The notes under the pieces: generated by a model
What the model saw: the letters and a program-made list of their open reading frames with translations, nothing else
Databases searched by the model: none
What the model was told of the DNA's origin: nothing
Program-made: the position numbers and the translations under genes
Shown: positions 21,829 through 31,050 of the stretch, piece by piece
Position numbering within the stretch: the first letter of the stretch is position 1
Layout of the letters: each line of letters begins with the position of its first letter
Assembly: GCF_009707485.1 (NCBI RefSeq)
Contig: NZ_CP046121.1
Location: forward strand, 2,170,001-2,234,000
Source of the DNA: Nostocoides sp. HKS02
Lineage (GTDB): Bacteria > Actinomycetota > Actinomycetes > Actinomycetales > Dermatophilaceae
Length of the DNA stretch: 64,000 bases
Direction: 5' to 3'

Positions 21829-22623
21829 TCAGCTGGCGGGGAGCTGGAACGCGCCGACCTGGTCAGCCGGGGGCGCCTGGACGCTGACCGGCTTGCCCCA
21901 GTCGGCGAAGGTGACGACGACGGTCTGGCCCTGGGCGTCGACCTTCATCGCGGTCGGGCGGTCCTGGGCGTCGAGGGTGTACCGAGCCTTGACGGGGCCG
22001 ACCGAGGGCGTCGCGGTCTGGCCGCTCGTCTGACCGCTCGCGCCGGTCAGCTTGGACGGGTCGATGGTGACGTCGTACACGGTCGCGTCCGCAGACGAGC
22101 TCACCACCGTGGCCGTGGTGCCCTCGAGCGCCTTCGCGAGCTGGCGCGGATCACCCATCTGACCGGTGAGACCGGCGAACATCGTGCTGAACGGGTCGGT
22201 CGCCTTGGGGTCGATCTTGACCCACGGCTTCGTCGAGCCGGGGATGCCCTTCATGTAGATGATGCCGCCCTTGGAGACGATCTCCATGGGCTGACCTTGG
22301 ACGGTCATCGCCATCTGCTGCTCCATGACACCGGACTTGATGGCGAAGGCGCCGGAGACCTGGCCGGTAGCGCCGAGGTCGACCGTCAGGGTGCCAGACC
22401 CCGCCTTGAGCATCGCCGCGGTCATCCGGGTGGCCAAGGCGGCGCCGTCGACGGTGTCGCCGGCCTTGAGAGCGCCTCCCGCGGCGGAGGACGACGCGCC
22501 GGCCGCCATGCTCGACGTGGTACTGCTCGACGTGGCGGTGCCCGAGGAGCCGCAGGCGCCCAGGGCGAGCGCCCCGGAGATGGCAACAGAGAGGGCAACG
22601 GCGGCCAACGAGCTGGTCTTCAC
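21829..22623 (-). CDS. Secreted lipoprotein, LppX/LprG-like
   Basis: 264 residues from GTG 22623 (GGGGGAG seven bases upstream). A signal peptide ends in lipobox LALGACGSS, followed by a Ser/Thr/Ala-rich linker and a beta-rich domain of about 200 residues (VKIDPKATDPFSTMF, VKARYTLDAQDRPTAMKVD). The pattern resembles the LppX/LprA/LprF/LprG family, which binds lipids at the cell surface; the assignment rests on general pattern only. It lies alone between rplA and rplJ, a few kilobases from the Mce lipid importer. Confidence 0.65.
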   Translation of the reverse strand: MKTSSLAAVALSVAISGALALGACGSSGTATSSSTTSSMAAGASSSAAGGALKAGDTVDGAALATRMTAAMLKAGSGTLTVDLGATGQVSGAFAIKSGVMEQQMAMTVQGQPMEIVSKGGIIYMKGIPGSTKPWVKIDPKATDPFSTMFAGLTGQMGDPRQLAKALEGTTATVVSSSADATVYDVTIDPSKLTGASGQTSGQTATPSVGPVKARYTLDAQDRPTAMKVDAQGQTVVVTFADWGKPVSVQAPPADQVGAFQLPAS

Positions 22624-22702
22624 GACGGTTCTCCCCCAACTGGCGCAGGCGGCGAGGTGGTCCGCCGCATACCTCCAGACTAGCCCGACCACAGGAAATG
22701 AC

Positions 22703-22740
22703 GGTGGGCCCGTCGGCACCGAAGTGCCGACGGGCCCACC
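22703..22740. terminator. Terminator after rplA
   Basis: A perfect 17-base-pair stem (GGTGGGCCCGTCGGCAC and its complement) with a CGAA loop lies 20 bases after the rplA stop codon on the minus strand. It separates the rplK-rplA transcript from the lipoprotein gene. The stem is symmetric and lacks a T tract on either side. Confidence 0.8.
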
Positions 22741-22759
22741 GTGGTGGTGGCGGGACCGA

Positions 22760-23476
22760 TCAGGCCTCGGTGTCCTCGACCAGGAGGTTGCGGGTGCGGT
22801 TGTAGTCCAGCGGGATGCCAGGGCCCATCGTCGTGGTCATGGTGGCCTTCTGGATGTAGCGACCCTTGGACGCCGACGGCTTCAGCCGCAGGATCTCGTC
22901 GAGCGCGGCGCCGTAGTTCTCCACGAGGGCCTTCTCGTCGAAGGACGTCTTGCCGACGATGAAGTGGAGGTTGCCGTGCTTGTCGACCCGGAACTCGATC
23001 TTGCCGCCCTTGATGTCGGTCACGGCCTTGGCCGTGTCCATCGTGACCGTGCCGGTCTTCGGGTTGGGCATGAGGCCACGCGGGCCGAGGACCTTGCCGA
23101 GGCGACCGACCTTGCCCATCATGTCGGGGGTCGCGACGACCGAGTCGAAGTCGAGCCAGCCGCCAGCGACCTTCTCGAGGAGGTCGTCAGAGCCGACGAA
23201 GTCGGCGCCGGCCTCGCGGGCGGCCTCTGCCTTGTCACCGTTGGCGAAGACGAGCACGCGGGCCGTCTTGCCGGTGCCGTGCGGCAGGTTCACGGTGCCG
23301 CGGACCATCTGGTCGGCCTTGCGGGGGTCGACACCGAGTCGCATGGCGACCTCGACGGTGGCGTCGTACTTCGTGGGAGAGGTCTCCTTGGCGAGGCGGA
23401 CCGCCTCGAGGGGTGCGTACGCCTTCGCCGGGTCGATCTTCTCGCTGGCGGCGCGGTAAGCCTTGCTGCGCTTCAT
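22760..23476 (-). CDS. rplA: 50S ribosomal protein L1
   Basis: 238-residue L1-stalk protein that moves deacylated tRNA out of the E site and represses its own operon in many bacteria. It starts [20 protein letters not shown] and contains [15 protein letters not shown], the family signature. Start ATG at 23476; the further open frame upstream is not L1-like. It follows rplK after about 110 bases, which contain an inverted-octamer hairpin. Confidence 0.97.
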   Translation of the reverse strand: MKRSKAYRAASEKIDPAKAYAPLEAVRLAKETSPTKYDATVEVAMRLGVDPRKADQMVRGTVNLPHGTGKTARVLVFANGDKAEAAREAGADFVGSDDLLEKVAGGWLDFDSVVATPDMMGKVGRLGKVLGPRGLMPNPKTGTVTMDTAKAVTDIKGGKIEFRVDKHGNLHFIVGKTSFDEKALVENYGAALDEILRLKPSASKGRYIQKATMTTTMGPGIPLDYNRTRNLLVEDTEA

Positions 23477-23545
23477 TGCTGCTCCTGTGCTTGGTGTTTC
23501 GGTGGAGTTGTGGTCGGTACGGACCAGCGCGGTCCTGCCACGTGC

Positions 23546-23575
23546 CCCGGTATGCCGCGTGGGCGGCATACCGGG
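23546..23575 (-). repeat. rplK-rplA intercistronic hairpin with inverted GTATGCCG pair
   Basis: Arms CCCGGTATGCCGC (23546-23558) and the exact complement (23563-23575) form a 13-base-pair stem with a four-base loop. It lies ten bases after the rplK stop codon. The left arm followed by GTG repeats the GGTATGCCGCGTG core seen after rpsG and between rpoB and rpoC. It could be a partial terminator or processing site between the two ribosomal genes. Confidence 0.8.
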
Positions 23576-23585
23576 CTTGTTCCCT

Positions 23586-24020
23586 TTAGAGGGTGGTGTC
23601 GATGCCCATCGAGCGGGCGGTGCCGGCGATGATCTTCATCGCCTGGTCGATGTCGTTGGCGTTCAGGTCTTCCATCTTCTGCTCGGCGATGGCGCGGACC
23701 TGGTCGGCGGACAGCTTGGCGACCTTGGTCTTGTGCGGCTCGCCAGAACCCTTGGGCACGCCAGCGGCCTTCTTGATCAGCTCGGCGGCCGGCGGCGTCT
23801 TGGTGATGAAGGTGAAGGACCGGTCCTCGAAGACCGTGATCTCCACGGGGATGACGTTGCCGCGCTGGGACTCCGTCGCCGCGTTGTACGCCTTGACGAA
23901 CTCCATGATGTTGACGCCGTGCTGACCGAGCGCGGGGCCGACGGGAGGTGCCGGGGTGGCTGCGCCGGCCTGGATCTGCAGCTTGATGAAGCCGGAGATC
24001 TTCTTGCTCTTGGGAGGCAT
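23586..24020 (-). CDS. rplK: 50S ribosomal protein L11
   Basis: 144 residues. L11 binds the GTPase-associated region of 23S rRNA and is needed for RelA activation and thiopeptide sensitivity. It begins [19 protein letters not shown] and has the proline-rich [18 protein letters not shown] signature. ATG at 24020 with AAAGGA upstream. Gene order nusG-rplK-rplA is standard. Confidence 0.97.
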   Translation of the reverse strand: MPPKSKKISGFIKLQIQAGAATPAPPVGPALGQHGVNIMEFVKAYNAATESQRGNVIPVEITVFEDRSFTFITKTPPAAELIKKAAGVPKGSGEPHKTKVAKLSADQVRAIAEQKMEDLNANDIDQAMKIIAGTARSMGIDTTL

Positions 24021-24112
24021 TGCTGTGTTCCTTTGGTTGGGTTGGGCCTACGCCGTGGGCGATGACCCGGTTGCATGCTCCCGGGGTGCCGGGAACAGGT
24101 GCTGCCGCGCGC

Positions 24113-24938
24113 TCAGATCTTGGCGACCTGGTTGAACGACAGCTCGACCGGGGTCTCCCGGCCGAAGATCGAGACCAGCACCTTGAGCTTCTGGGTGTCG
24201 GGGTTGATCTCGGAAATCGTGGCGGGAAGGGTCTCGAACGGCCCCTCCATCACGGTGACCGACTCGCCCACCTCGAAGTCCACGACGGTGATCTCCTTGG
24301 GCTTGCCACCCTGGGCGCCACCGGAGGCGCCGGCCGTGGCCGGGCTCTCGAGGTCGGCCGGGGCGAGCATGGTGAAGACCTCGTCGAGGCTGAGCGGCAC
24401 CGGCTGGTGGGCGTTGCCGACGAAGCCGGTCACGCCGGGGGGTGTGGCGCACGGCGCCCCAGGACTCGTCGGTGAGGTCCATCCGGACCAGGACGTATCC
24501 GGGCATCCGGACTCTGCGAACCAGCTTCTTCTGGCCGTTCTTGATCTCGGTGACCTCTTCCATGGGCACCTCGGCCTGGAAGATGTAGTCCTCCATGTTG
24601 AGGGAGGTCGTGCGGTTCTCGAGGTTGGCCTTCACGCGGTTCTCGTAGCCGGCGTAGGAGTGCACGACGAACCAGTCGCCGAACTGGGAGGCGAGCTTGT
24701 CCTTGAACTCCTGCACGGGGTCGACCGGCTCCATGGGCTCCACGGGCTCCGTGGGCTCCTCCGTGCCCTCAGCGGCCTCAGGGGCCTCAGGGGCCTCGCT
24801 GAACTCGGCGGCCTCAGCGGGTGCGGTGAACTCGGCCTCGGCGGACTGGGCGGGCTCGGCGACATCGACCGCGTCGTGATCGACCGCGACGGCATCCGTC
24901 TGCGGCTCGGCGTTCTCGGTGGTCCACTGGTCGGACAC
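24113..24938 (-). CDS. nusG: Transcription termination/antitermination protein NusG, apparent frameshift
   Basis: NusG links RNA polymerase with Rho or the ribosome. The product has a long acidic Glu/Pro/Ala N-terminal extension (about 80 residues, normal in Actinobacteria), the NGN domain ([20 protein letters not shown]) and a C-terminal KOW domain ([17 protein letters not shown]). At six G (24437-24442, plus strand) the frame breaks; removing one base joins [12 protein letters not shown] to [14 protein letters not shown], giving 274 residues ending FNQVAKI. NusG is essential in most bacteria, so a sequence error is likely. Confidence 0.92.
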
Positions 24939-25004
24939 GCTGATGACCTACTTCCTTCTGGTGTGCGGCCGGGTTGCCCCGGTCATGCGGCGGAGAGCGG
25001 TGGG

Positions 25005-25274
25005 CTAGCCGCCGAAGACCCACAGGACGAGCTTGGTGAAGCCGAAGTCCACGGTCGAGACCAGCGCCATCACGAACGTCACGAACACGATCACCACGAT
25101 CGTGTAGTTGACCAGCTCCGAGCGCGTGGGCCGCACGACCTTGCGCAGCTCGTCGAGGATCTGGCTGATGAACAGGGACACGGAGCGGAAGAACCGCGAG
25201 ATCGGGTTGCCGTCCCTGTCGCGCTTGCGACCGGTGCGACCAGAGCCGCGGGTGTCCGCGCTCACGTCCGTCAC
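25005..25274 (-). CDS. secE: Protein translocase subunit SecE
   Basis: 89-residue essential subunit of the SecYEG channel. It has a charged N-terminal part, the amphipathic segment SLFISQILDELRKVVRPTRS and one transmembrane helix (VNYTIVVIVFVTFVMALVS). GTG start at 25274. It lies between tRNA-Trp and nusG, the conserved actinobacterial order. Confidence 0.95.
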   Translation of the reverse strand: MTDVSADTRGSGRTGRKRDRDGNPISRFFRSVSLFISQILDELRKVVRPTRSELVNYTIVVIVFVTFVMALVSTVDFGFTKLVLWVFGG

Positions 25275-25336
25275 GATGCCTCTGCTTTCGGTGGTGTATG
25301 CCGCGGTGCCGGGTCGGCGCCGCAGGTCCTGCTACG

Positions 25337-25409
25337 CAGGGCAGGAGGGACTCGAACCCCCAACCGCCGGTTTTGGAGACCGGTGCTCTACCAATTGAGC
25401 CACTGCCCT
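25337..25409 (-). tRNA. tRNA-Trp (CCA anticodon)
   Basis: The minus strand folds as a tRNA. Acceptor AGGGCAG pairs with CTGCCCT, discriminator G, D arm GGCTCAATTGGTAGAGC, anticodon loop CTCCAAA with CCA, and T loop TTCGAGT. The 3' CCA is not encoded. It lies just upstream of secE, as in other actinomycetes. Confidence 0.95.
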
Positions 25410-25607
25410 ACGGAACTGCTCGCGGGGGCGAGGAGTTCCGGGCGGCTGATTTCGGGCATGCCGGAAGCATGGCCAAAGTCAACCGAGCAAGAAGCATACG
25501 TGAGGCACGGCGCCGAACGCGAACTCGCGGCGCCCAGCCTGACGACCACGGCGTGGGTGACCAGCGCGCGGACGTGGCCTGCACGGCATACCCCGGGCAA
25601 TGGGAGC

Positions 25608-26922
25608 ATGGACCCCGTGACCGAGCAGACCGCCACCTCCGCCACCACCCCCCTCGCCGAGCGCTCCACCGCCGAGCTCGACGCGTTCGTCCGAGAGCAG
25701 CAGGCCGCCTACGACGCGCTCACCCGGCGCGGGCTCTCGCTCGACCTGACCCGAGGCAAGCCGGCCGCGGCCCAGCTGGACCTCAGCGACGGCCTGTTCG
25801 CCCTGCCGCGCGGCCCGAAGGACGCCCACGGCGTCGACACCCGCAACTACGGCGGGCTCGAGGGGGATCGCCGAGCTGCGCGAGATGTTCGCGGAGCTGC
25901 TGTGGGTGGAGCCTGAGCAGGTCGTGGCCGGGGGCAGCTCCAGCCTGGTCATGATGCGGGAGGTGCTCGTCGACCTGTGGCTGCACGGCGCCGTGGATGG
26001 CGAGCGCCCGTGGGGCCAGGAGGACAAGGTCACCTTCATCTGCCCCGTGCCGGGGTACGACCGCCACTTCACCCTGCTCAGCTGGTTCGGGATCGACATG
26101 GTCACCGTGCCGATGCACGACGACGGCCCTGACGTCGAGGCCGTCGCGAGGCTCGCCGCGAGCGACCCCAGCATCAAGGGCATCTGGATCGTCCCGACCT
26201 ATGCCAACCCGACGGGCGCGGTCGTCACGCAGGAGGTCGCGGCCCGGCTCGCGTCCATGCAGACCGCGGCACCGGACTTCAAGATCTTCTGGGACAACGC
26301 CTACGCGTTCCACCACCTCACCGAGGACGAAGCCAAGAGCGCCGACATCCTCAGCCTGGCCGCCGCCGCGGGCCACCCGCACCGACCGATCATGTTCGCG
26401 TCGACCTCCAAGATCACCCTGGCCGGGGCGGGCGTGGCGTTCCTCGCCGGCTCGGTCGAGAACGTCGGCTGGTACACCGGCCACCTGGGCAAGGGCTCCA
26501 TCGGCCCCGACAAGGTCAACCAGCTGCGGCACGCGCAGTTCTTCGGCTCGCCCCAGGGCGTCCGCGACCACATGGCCAAGCACCGCGCGATCATCGCTCC
26601 GAAGTTCGCCGAGGTGGAGCGAGTCCTCTCCGAGCGACTTGGTGGGCTCGGCGTCGCCACGTGGACCACCCCCACCGGGGGCTACTTCGTCAGCCTCGAC
26701 GTGCTCGACGGCATCGCCTCGCGGGTCGTCGCGCTCGCCAAGGCTGCCGGGATCGCCCTGACCCCTGCCGGTGCGTCCTTCCCCCACGGCGAGGACCCCC
26801 GCGACCGCAACATCCGCCTCGCGCCGACCTTCCCTCCGCTCGACCAGGTCACCGAGGCCATGGAGGGTGTCGCGACCTGCGTGCTGCTCGCGGCAGCCGA
26901 GCAGGTGCGCGGCACCGCCTGA
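25608..26922 (+). CDS. Class I aminotransferase (probable aspartate aminotransferase), apparent frameshift
   Basis: PLP-dependent fold-type I enzyme resembling mycobacterial Rv3722c-type aspartate aminotransferases (subgroup Ic). Features are LDLTRGKPAAAQLDLSDGL, DTRNYGGLEG, PTYANPTGAVV, FWDNAYAFHHL and the PLP lysine in FASTSKITLAGAGVAF. A run of five G (about 25862-25866) breaks the frame; deleting one base gives GGLEGIAELREMFAELLW and a 437-residue enzyme. ATG at 25608 is chosen; GTG at 25617 has better spacing from GGGAG. It probably makes aspartate from oxaloacetate with glutamate as donor. Confidence 0.78.
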
Positions 26923-26981
26923 CGGTTATGCCGCGCGCATCCACCTTGCGGACTCGACCAGGCTCGCGCAGGGTGGGGACC

Positions 26982-27356
26982 ATGAGCGATCAGCCCGGAA
27001 CCGAAAGCCTCGACGACGACCTCGGCAGCTACAGCATCGACGACGCCACCGATGCCGGCAGCGCCCAGGAGGAGCTGCTCGACGCGAGCGAGGGCGACAA
27101 CGAGCCCTGGTCGCCGCCCGACCAGCAGCCGCGCAACACCGAGTGGGGAACGACCGCCTCGGAGCAGGCCCAGGACGAGACGATCGACCAGCGCATCGCC
27201 CAGGAGGTGCCCGACCCGGACTCGGCCTACGGGGCTCCCGACAACGAGAGCGGCCTCGACCGCCGTCCGGGCGGCCCGCGCGACCGCGTCAGCGGCGAGG
27301 GTCTCGAGCCCGGCGAGGGTCCGGAGGACGCCGCGATGCACATCGTGGAGGACTGA
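26982..27356 (+). CDS. Small acidic protein, DUF5709-like
   Basis: 124 residues, rich in Asp, Glu, Ser and Gly, with no hydrophobic segment. The repeated pattern ETIDQRIAQEVPDPDSAYG and the ending EGPEDAAMHIVED match my memory of the actinobacterial DUF5709 family, whose function is unknown. It starts at ATG 26982 and ends 27 bases before adenosine deaminase on the same strand. Confidence 0.7.
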   Translation: MSDQPGTESLDDDLGSYSIDDATDAGSAQEELLDASEGDNEPWSPPDQQPRNTEWGTTASEQAQDETIDQRIAQEVPDPDSAYGAPDNESGLDRRPGGPRDRVSGEGLEPGEGPEDAAMHIVED

Positions 27357-27383
27357 GCGAACGCAGGTGCAAGACTGCTCGCC

Positions 27384-28412
27384 ATGCCGCGCCCGGTCAG
27401 CACCCTCCCCAAGGCGCACCTGCACCTGCACTTCACCGGCTCCATGCGGGTCGAGACCGTCCGCGAGCTCGCGGACAAGCATGGTCTCCACCTGCCGGAT
27501 GCCCTCACCGGCGGGTGGCCGCCCCAGCTCAGCGCCCGCGACGAGCGGGGGTGGTTCCGGTTCCAGCGGCTGTACGACGCAGCCCGGGCCTGCGTGCGGG
27601 ACGGCGACGACCTGCGCCGGATCGTGCACGAGGCGGCTCTCGACGACGCTGCTGAGGGCTCCCGATGGCTCGAGATCCAGGTCGACCCGACGTCGTACGC
27701 GCCGTTCGTCGGCGGCATCACCCCGGCGCTCGAGATCATCCTCGACGAGGCGCGCAGCGTGTCGGCGCTGGGTCCGACCCAGGTGGCTGTCGTCGTGGCG
27801 GCCAGCCGGATCCGCCACCCGCTCGACGCCCGGGCGCTGGCTCGACTCGCGGCGCAGCATGCCGGAGACGGGCCCGGCGACGTCGTCGGCTTCGGGCTGA
27901 GCAACGACGAGCGGCGTGGTGTGACCGAGGAGTTCGCGCCAGCCTTCGAGATCGCCCGGCGCGCGGGTCTGGCCCTGGTCCCCCATGCCGGTGAGCTGTT
28001 GGGGCCGACCGCCGTCGAGACCACCCTCGAGGCCATCAGGCCCGACCGCATCGGCCACGGGGTGCGCAGTGTCGAGGATCCCCGAGTCCTCGAGCTCGTC
28101 GCCGAGGCCGGTGTCGCGCTCGAGGTGTGCCCCGGCAGCAACGTCTCGCTGGGGGTCTTCACCAGCGCGCAGGAGGTGCCGCTACGCACCATCCTCGAGC
28201 ACGGCATACCGGTGGCCCTGGGCGCCGACGACCCGTTGCTGTTCGGCTCGCGCCTGGCCGACCAGTACACCCTGGCGCGCGACGCCCTCGGGTTCAGCGA
28301 CGCCGAGCTCGCCGAGCTCGCGCGTGGCTCGCTGCGGGCGTCGCGAGCTCCGGAGGACCTGCGGGCCAAGGCGATGGCCGACGTCGACACCTGGCTCGAC
28401 GCCCCGGACTGA
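27384..28412 (+). CDS. add: Adenosine deaminase family protein
   Basis: 342 residues, metal-dependent amidohydrolase fold. Conserved features in order are zinc ligands in KAHLHLHFTGS (about residues 10-20), the zinc His and catalytic Glu in VPHAGE, GHG(V) at about 216, and the last zinc-ligand Asp in ALGADDPLLF. It deaminates adenosine or a related base in purine salvage; the exact substrate cannot be told from sequence. It converges with murB with a seven-base gap. Confidence 0.85.
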   Translation: MPRPVSTLPKAHLHLHFTGSMRVETVRELADKHGLHLPDALTGGWPPQLSARDERGWFRFQRLYDAARACVRDGDDLRRIVHEAALDDAAEGSRWLEIQVDPTSYAPFVGGITPALEIILDEARSVSALGPTQVAVVVAASRIRHPLDARALARLAAQHAGDGPGDVVGFGLSNDERRGVTEEFAPAFEIARRAGLALVPHAGELLGPTAVETTLEAIRPDRIGHGVRSVEDPRVLELVAEAGVALEVCPGSNVSLGVFTSAQEVPLRTILEHGIPVALGADDPLLFGSRLADQYTLARDALGFSDAELAELARGSLRASRAPEDLRAKAMADVDTWLDAPD

Positions 28413-28419
28413 ACTGGGG

Positions 28420-29502
28420 TCAGAGGACCAGGCCGACGAAGACTGGTTCGTTGACCAGGGTCACCCCGAACGCGTCGACGACGCCGGCCTGGATCTCGCG
28501 GGCGAGCGCCGCGATGTCCGCTGCCCTGGCTCCACCCCGGTTGGTGATCGCCAGGGTGTGCTTGGTGGAGAGGGCTGCGGGACCCGGCAGCCCGTACCCC
28601 TTGCCAAAGCCGGCATGGTCGATGAGCCAGGCGGCCGAGGTCTTGACGTTGCCGTCGGGGTCGGCGAACCGTGGCGGCACCGAGCCATCGAGGCCATCGG
28701 CCCCGAGCCGCGCGGCCGCCCGCCGCTCGAGCTCCTCGAACCGGCGCGCGGACAGGATCGGGTTGGTGAAGAACGACCCACAGGACCAGGTGTCGTGGTC
28801 GTCGCCGTCGAGGACCATGCCCCGCTGACCACGTTGGGCGAGCACGCCGGCCCGAGCGTCCTCGAGGGGGACCCGCTCCCCCGGCTGCACGCCGAGCTGA
28901 CGGGCCAGGTCGGCATACCGGATCGGCTGGCTCAGGGTGCTCGGGGTGAGCTGGAAGAGGACGTCGAGCACGACGTACCGCGACGACGCCTTGAAGATGG
29001 AGTGGCGGTAGGTGAAGCCGCAGTCGGCTGAGGCGAACGTGCGCACCTCCTGGGCGCTGCGGTCCCAGACCCGCACCGACGCGATGGTCTGGGCGACCTC
29101 CTGGCCGTAGGCGCCGACGTTCTGGACCGGCGTCGCGCCGGTCGAACCCGGGATGCCGGACAGCGCCTCGACGCCCGACCACCCCTCGGCCACTGCCCGG
29201 ACCACGAACTCGTCCCAGACGACGCCCGCCCCGACGCGGACCATCACGCCGCCGCACAGGTCGGACGACTCCACCGCGACACCGTCGTTGGCGAGGCGCA
29301 CGACGGTGCCGGCGAAGCCGTCGTCCGACACGACGAGGTTGGAACCGCCGCCGAGCACCAGGAGGGGCTCGTCGGCGTCATCGACCTCGCGCACCGTGTC
29401 GACGATCTCGTCGATGCTCTCGGCGACGACCAGGCGACCGGCTGGGCCACCCACGTGCATGGTCGTCAGGGACGCCAGGGGGACGTCGTGCTCTTCGCGC
29501 AT
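28420..29502 (-). CDS. murB: UDP-N-acetylmuramate dehydrogenase
   Basis: FAD-dependent reductase that makes UDP-MurNAc from the enolpyruvyl intermediate in peptidoglycan synthesis. About 360 residues from ATG 29502. The FAD-binding motif is VLGGGSNLVVSDDGF; GIPGSTGATPVQNVGAYGQE and the catalytic serine in CGSFFTNPI are present. It lies 14 bases after the MaoC-like dehydratase gene with no clear ribosome binding site, so translation may be coupled. A TTG 12 codons upstream would overlap that gene and is less likely. Confidence 0.93.
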   Translation of the reverse strand: MREEHDVPLASLTTMHVGGPAGRLVVAESIDEIVDTVREVDDADEPLLVLGGGSNLVVSDDGFAGTVVRLANDGVAVESSDLCGGVMVRVGAGVVWDEFVVRAVAEGWSGVEALSGIPGSTGATPVQNVGAYGQEVAQTIASVRVWDRSAQEVRTFASADCGFTYRHSIFKASSRYVVLDVLFQLTPSTLSQPIRYADLARQLGVQPGERVPLEDARAGVLAQRGQRGMVLDGDDHDTWSCGSFFTNPILSARRFEELERRAAARLGADGLDGSVPPRFADPDGNVKTSAAWLIDHAGFGKGYGLPGPAALSTKHTLAITNRGGARAADIAALAREIQAGVVDAFGVTLVNEPVFVGLVL

Positions 29503-29515
29503 CAGGGCAGCACGG

Positions 29516-29938
29516 TCAGTCGAGCTGGACCACGGCAACGCAGCGGCCGAGGACCTTGGCGCCCTCGCTGGTCGCCGTCAGCTCGACCGTCGCCCGCCGG
29601 GCGTCCTCGTCGAGTGCCTTGACGACGCCACTGACCTCGAGCTCGCCGCCGGACTGCGGCACGACGACCGGCTTGGTGAAGCGGGTCCCGAACTCGACGA
29701 CCCGGCCACCGTCACCGGCCCACTCCTCGACCACCGAGCCGGCCGCACCCATGGTGAACATGCCGTGGGCGATGACGTCAGGTAGCCCGACCGACTTGGC
29801 GAAGGCCTCGTCCTGGTGGATGGGGTTCTGGTCGCCGGACGCGTCGGCGTAGGCCACCAGGGTCTCTCGGGTGATCGCGACGCTCACCGGCCCGATGGCG
29901 TCGCCCACGCTGGTGTCGGCGAGCGTGCGCACGGCCAT
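29516..29938 (-). CDS. MaoC-like hotdog dehydratase (HadB-like)
   Basis: 140-residue MaoC domain protein with the hydratase-2 catalytic motif DQNPIHQDEAFAKSVGLPD and IAHGMFTMG (Asp and His dyad). In mycobacteria hadA-hadB lie between rpmG and trpT-secE and form the FAS-II 3-hydroxyacyl dehydratase; the order here is the same. It starts two bases after the partner gene, with GAGGAGGGG seven bases upstream. It probably acts as a heterodimer with the next entry. Confidence 0.85.
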   Translation of the reverse strand: MAVRTLADTSVGDAIGPVSVAITRETLVAYADASGDQNPIHQDEAFAKSVGLPDVIAHGMFTMGAAGSVVEEWAGDGGRVVEFGTRFTKPVVVPQSGGELEVSGVVKALDEDARRATVELTATSEGAKVLGRCVAVVQLD

Positions 29939-29940
29939 GC

Positions 29941-30387
29941 TCACTCCCCTCCTCGGATGACGATGGTGGACGTCGAGGTGCACAGGGCCTCACCGGCCTC
30001 GGTGACGAGCTCGGTGCGCGTCGTGACCATGGCATGGCCGCCGGCCTCGCGGACCGAGTCGACGGTCAGGGTGCCGAGCACCGAGTCGCCCGCCGTGATG
30101 GGTCGGTGGTGGACGAACCGCTGCTCACCGTGGACGACGCGGCTGTAGTCGATGCCGGCGTCGGGGTCCTGGACGAACACGGCGTCGCACCGCTGCGCGA
30201 TGGTGACCGCGAAGGTCGGCGGCGCGATCACGTCGCGGTAGCCGGCGGCACGGGCGGCCTCGGCGGAGGTGTGCACGGGGTCCTTCGAGCCCACCGCGGC
30301 GGCGAAGGCGGACAGCATCGCCGCGTCCACGGCATACGGGCCACTGGGCGGGTAGCTGCGCCCTGCGAAGTCTGCGTTGACGGCCAT
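29941..30387 (-). CDS. FAS1-like dehydratase domain protein (HadA-like)
   Basis: 148 residues with an N-terminal-type MaoC dehydratase fold. PPTFAVTIAQRC and VHGEQRFVHHRPITAGD are typical of HadA and related non-catalytic or substrate-binding subunits. It begins at ATG 30387 and is coupled to the HadB-like gene. Whether the organism makes mycolic acids cannot be told. If it does not, the pair may serve another acyl dehydration. Confidence 0.83.
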   Translation of the reverse strand: MAVNADFAGRSYPPSGPYAVDAAMLSAFAAAVGSKDPVHTSAEAARAAGYRDVIAPPTFAVTIAQRCDAVFVQDPDAGIDYSRVVHGEQRFVHHRPITAGDSVLGTLTVDSVREAGGHAMVTTRTELVTEAGEALCTSTSTIVIRGGE

Positions 30388-30425
30388 GGCGACACTCTAG
30401 GGGGCCCACTCGGGGGGACGACAAA

Positions 30426-30454
30426 GCCGCCCGCGGATGACGATCCGGGGCGGC
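30426..30454 (-). terminator. Terminator after rpmG
   Basis: GCCGCCC (30426-30432) pairs with GGGCGGC (30448-30454), and an inner GGAT/ATCC helix extends the stem. The minus-strand RNA continues with TTTGT. It lies 18 bases after the rpmG stop codon, between rpmG and the dehydratase pair. Confidence 0.7.
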
Positions 30455-30471
30455 TGTCGGTGGAGCTCAGG

Positions 30472-30642
30472 TCAGCGGGTCTCGCGGTGGAGGGTGTGCT
30501 TGCCGTCGCGGGGGCAGAACTTCTTCATCTCGAGACGGTCGGGGTTGTTCCGACGGTTCTTCTTGGTGATGTAGTTGCGCTCCTTGCAATCCACGCACGC
30601 CAAGGTGATCTTGGGGCGGACATCGGTGCTCTTGCTAGCCAC
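30472..30642 (-). CDS. rpmG: 50S ribosomal protein L33
   Basis: 56 residues, starting at GTG 30642 ([19 protein letters not shown]). It has the zinc-ribbon cysteines CVDC and one further Cys in [11 protein letters not shown], and the conserved [18 protein letters not shown]. The second half of the ribbon has only one cysteine, so zinc binding may be partial. Its position between tRNA-Thr/tRNA-Met and the had genes matches mycobacteria. Confidence 0.95.
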   Translation of the reverse strand: MASKSTDVRPKITLACVDCKERNYITKKNRRNNPDRLEMKKFCPRDGKHTLHRETR

Positions 30643-30706
30643 GGGGCAACCTGCTCTCGGAACTGACGGGTGTGAAGTCTGTGACGCCACAGGGCGGCGA
30701 CGCATC

Positions 30707-30736
30707 AGAATACGCGAGTTCAGGCTGAATCCTGAA
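30707..30736 (-). promoter_or_regulatory. Possible rpmG promoter
   Basis: On the minus strand TTCAGG (30736-30731) and TATTCT (30712-30707) are 18 bases apart, about 65 bases upstream of rpmG. The same bases form a small inverted repeat (TTCAGG, CCTGAA at 30719-30736) that could instead end the tRNA transcript. Confidence 0.35.
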
Positions 30737-30746
30737 ATCGCGGTTG

Positions 30747-30820
30747 TAGCGGGAGCGGGGCTCGATCCCGCGACCTCACGATTATGAGTCGTGCGCTCTA
30801 ACCAGCTGAGCTACCCCGCC
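30747..30820 (-). tRNA. tRNA-Met (CAT anticodon), elongator type
   Basis: The minus strand folds with acceptor GGCGGGG, D arm GCTCAGCTGGTTAGAGC, anticodon loop CTCATAA and T loop TCGAG. The first acceptor pair can form as G-U, unlike the mismatched C-A of initiator tRNA, so this is probably the elongator. A CAT anticodon modified to lysidine (Ile) is less likely. Confidence 0.88.
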
Positions 30821-30852
30821 ATGGGGTTGCGGCGCCTTGCGACGCCTCCCAG

Positions 30853-30925
30853 AGCCCCCTGTCGGAATCGAACCGACGACCTTTTCCTTACCATGGAAAC
30901 GCTCTGCCGACTGAGCTAAGGGGGC
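30853..30925 (-). tRNA. tRNA-Thr (GGT anticodon)
   Basis: The minus strand folds with acceptor GCCCCCT/AGGGGGC, discriminator U, anticodon stem TTTCC/GGAAA enclosing ATGGTAA with GGT, and T loop TTCGATT. It lies 32 bases upstream of tRNA-Met, the same pair that precedes rpmG in mycobacteria. Confidence 0.93.
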
Positions 30926-31050
30926 GCGCTCACCGGGGCTCGCGAGAGCCGCGCGGAAGTGCGTCGGTGAGACTACACGCTCCGGTCCCCTCACCGAAAA
31001 TCGAGGGTATGCCGCCGGTTCACCGCCCTGCGAGGGCGGCTCACCGGCCG

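Noticed and set aside
29502..29538. Longer murB beginning at TTG 29538.
   Set aside because: It would overlap the dehydratase gene, and the added residues are not MurB-like; ATG at 29502 gives a normal N-terminus.
30407..30460. A GC-rich stem after rpmG as a riboswitch.
   Set aside because: It is a simple hairpin followed by TTTGT just after the rpmG stop codon, which is explained as a terminator.
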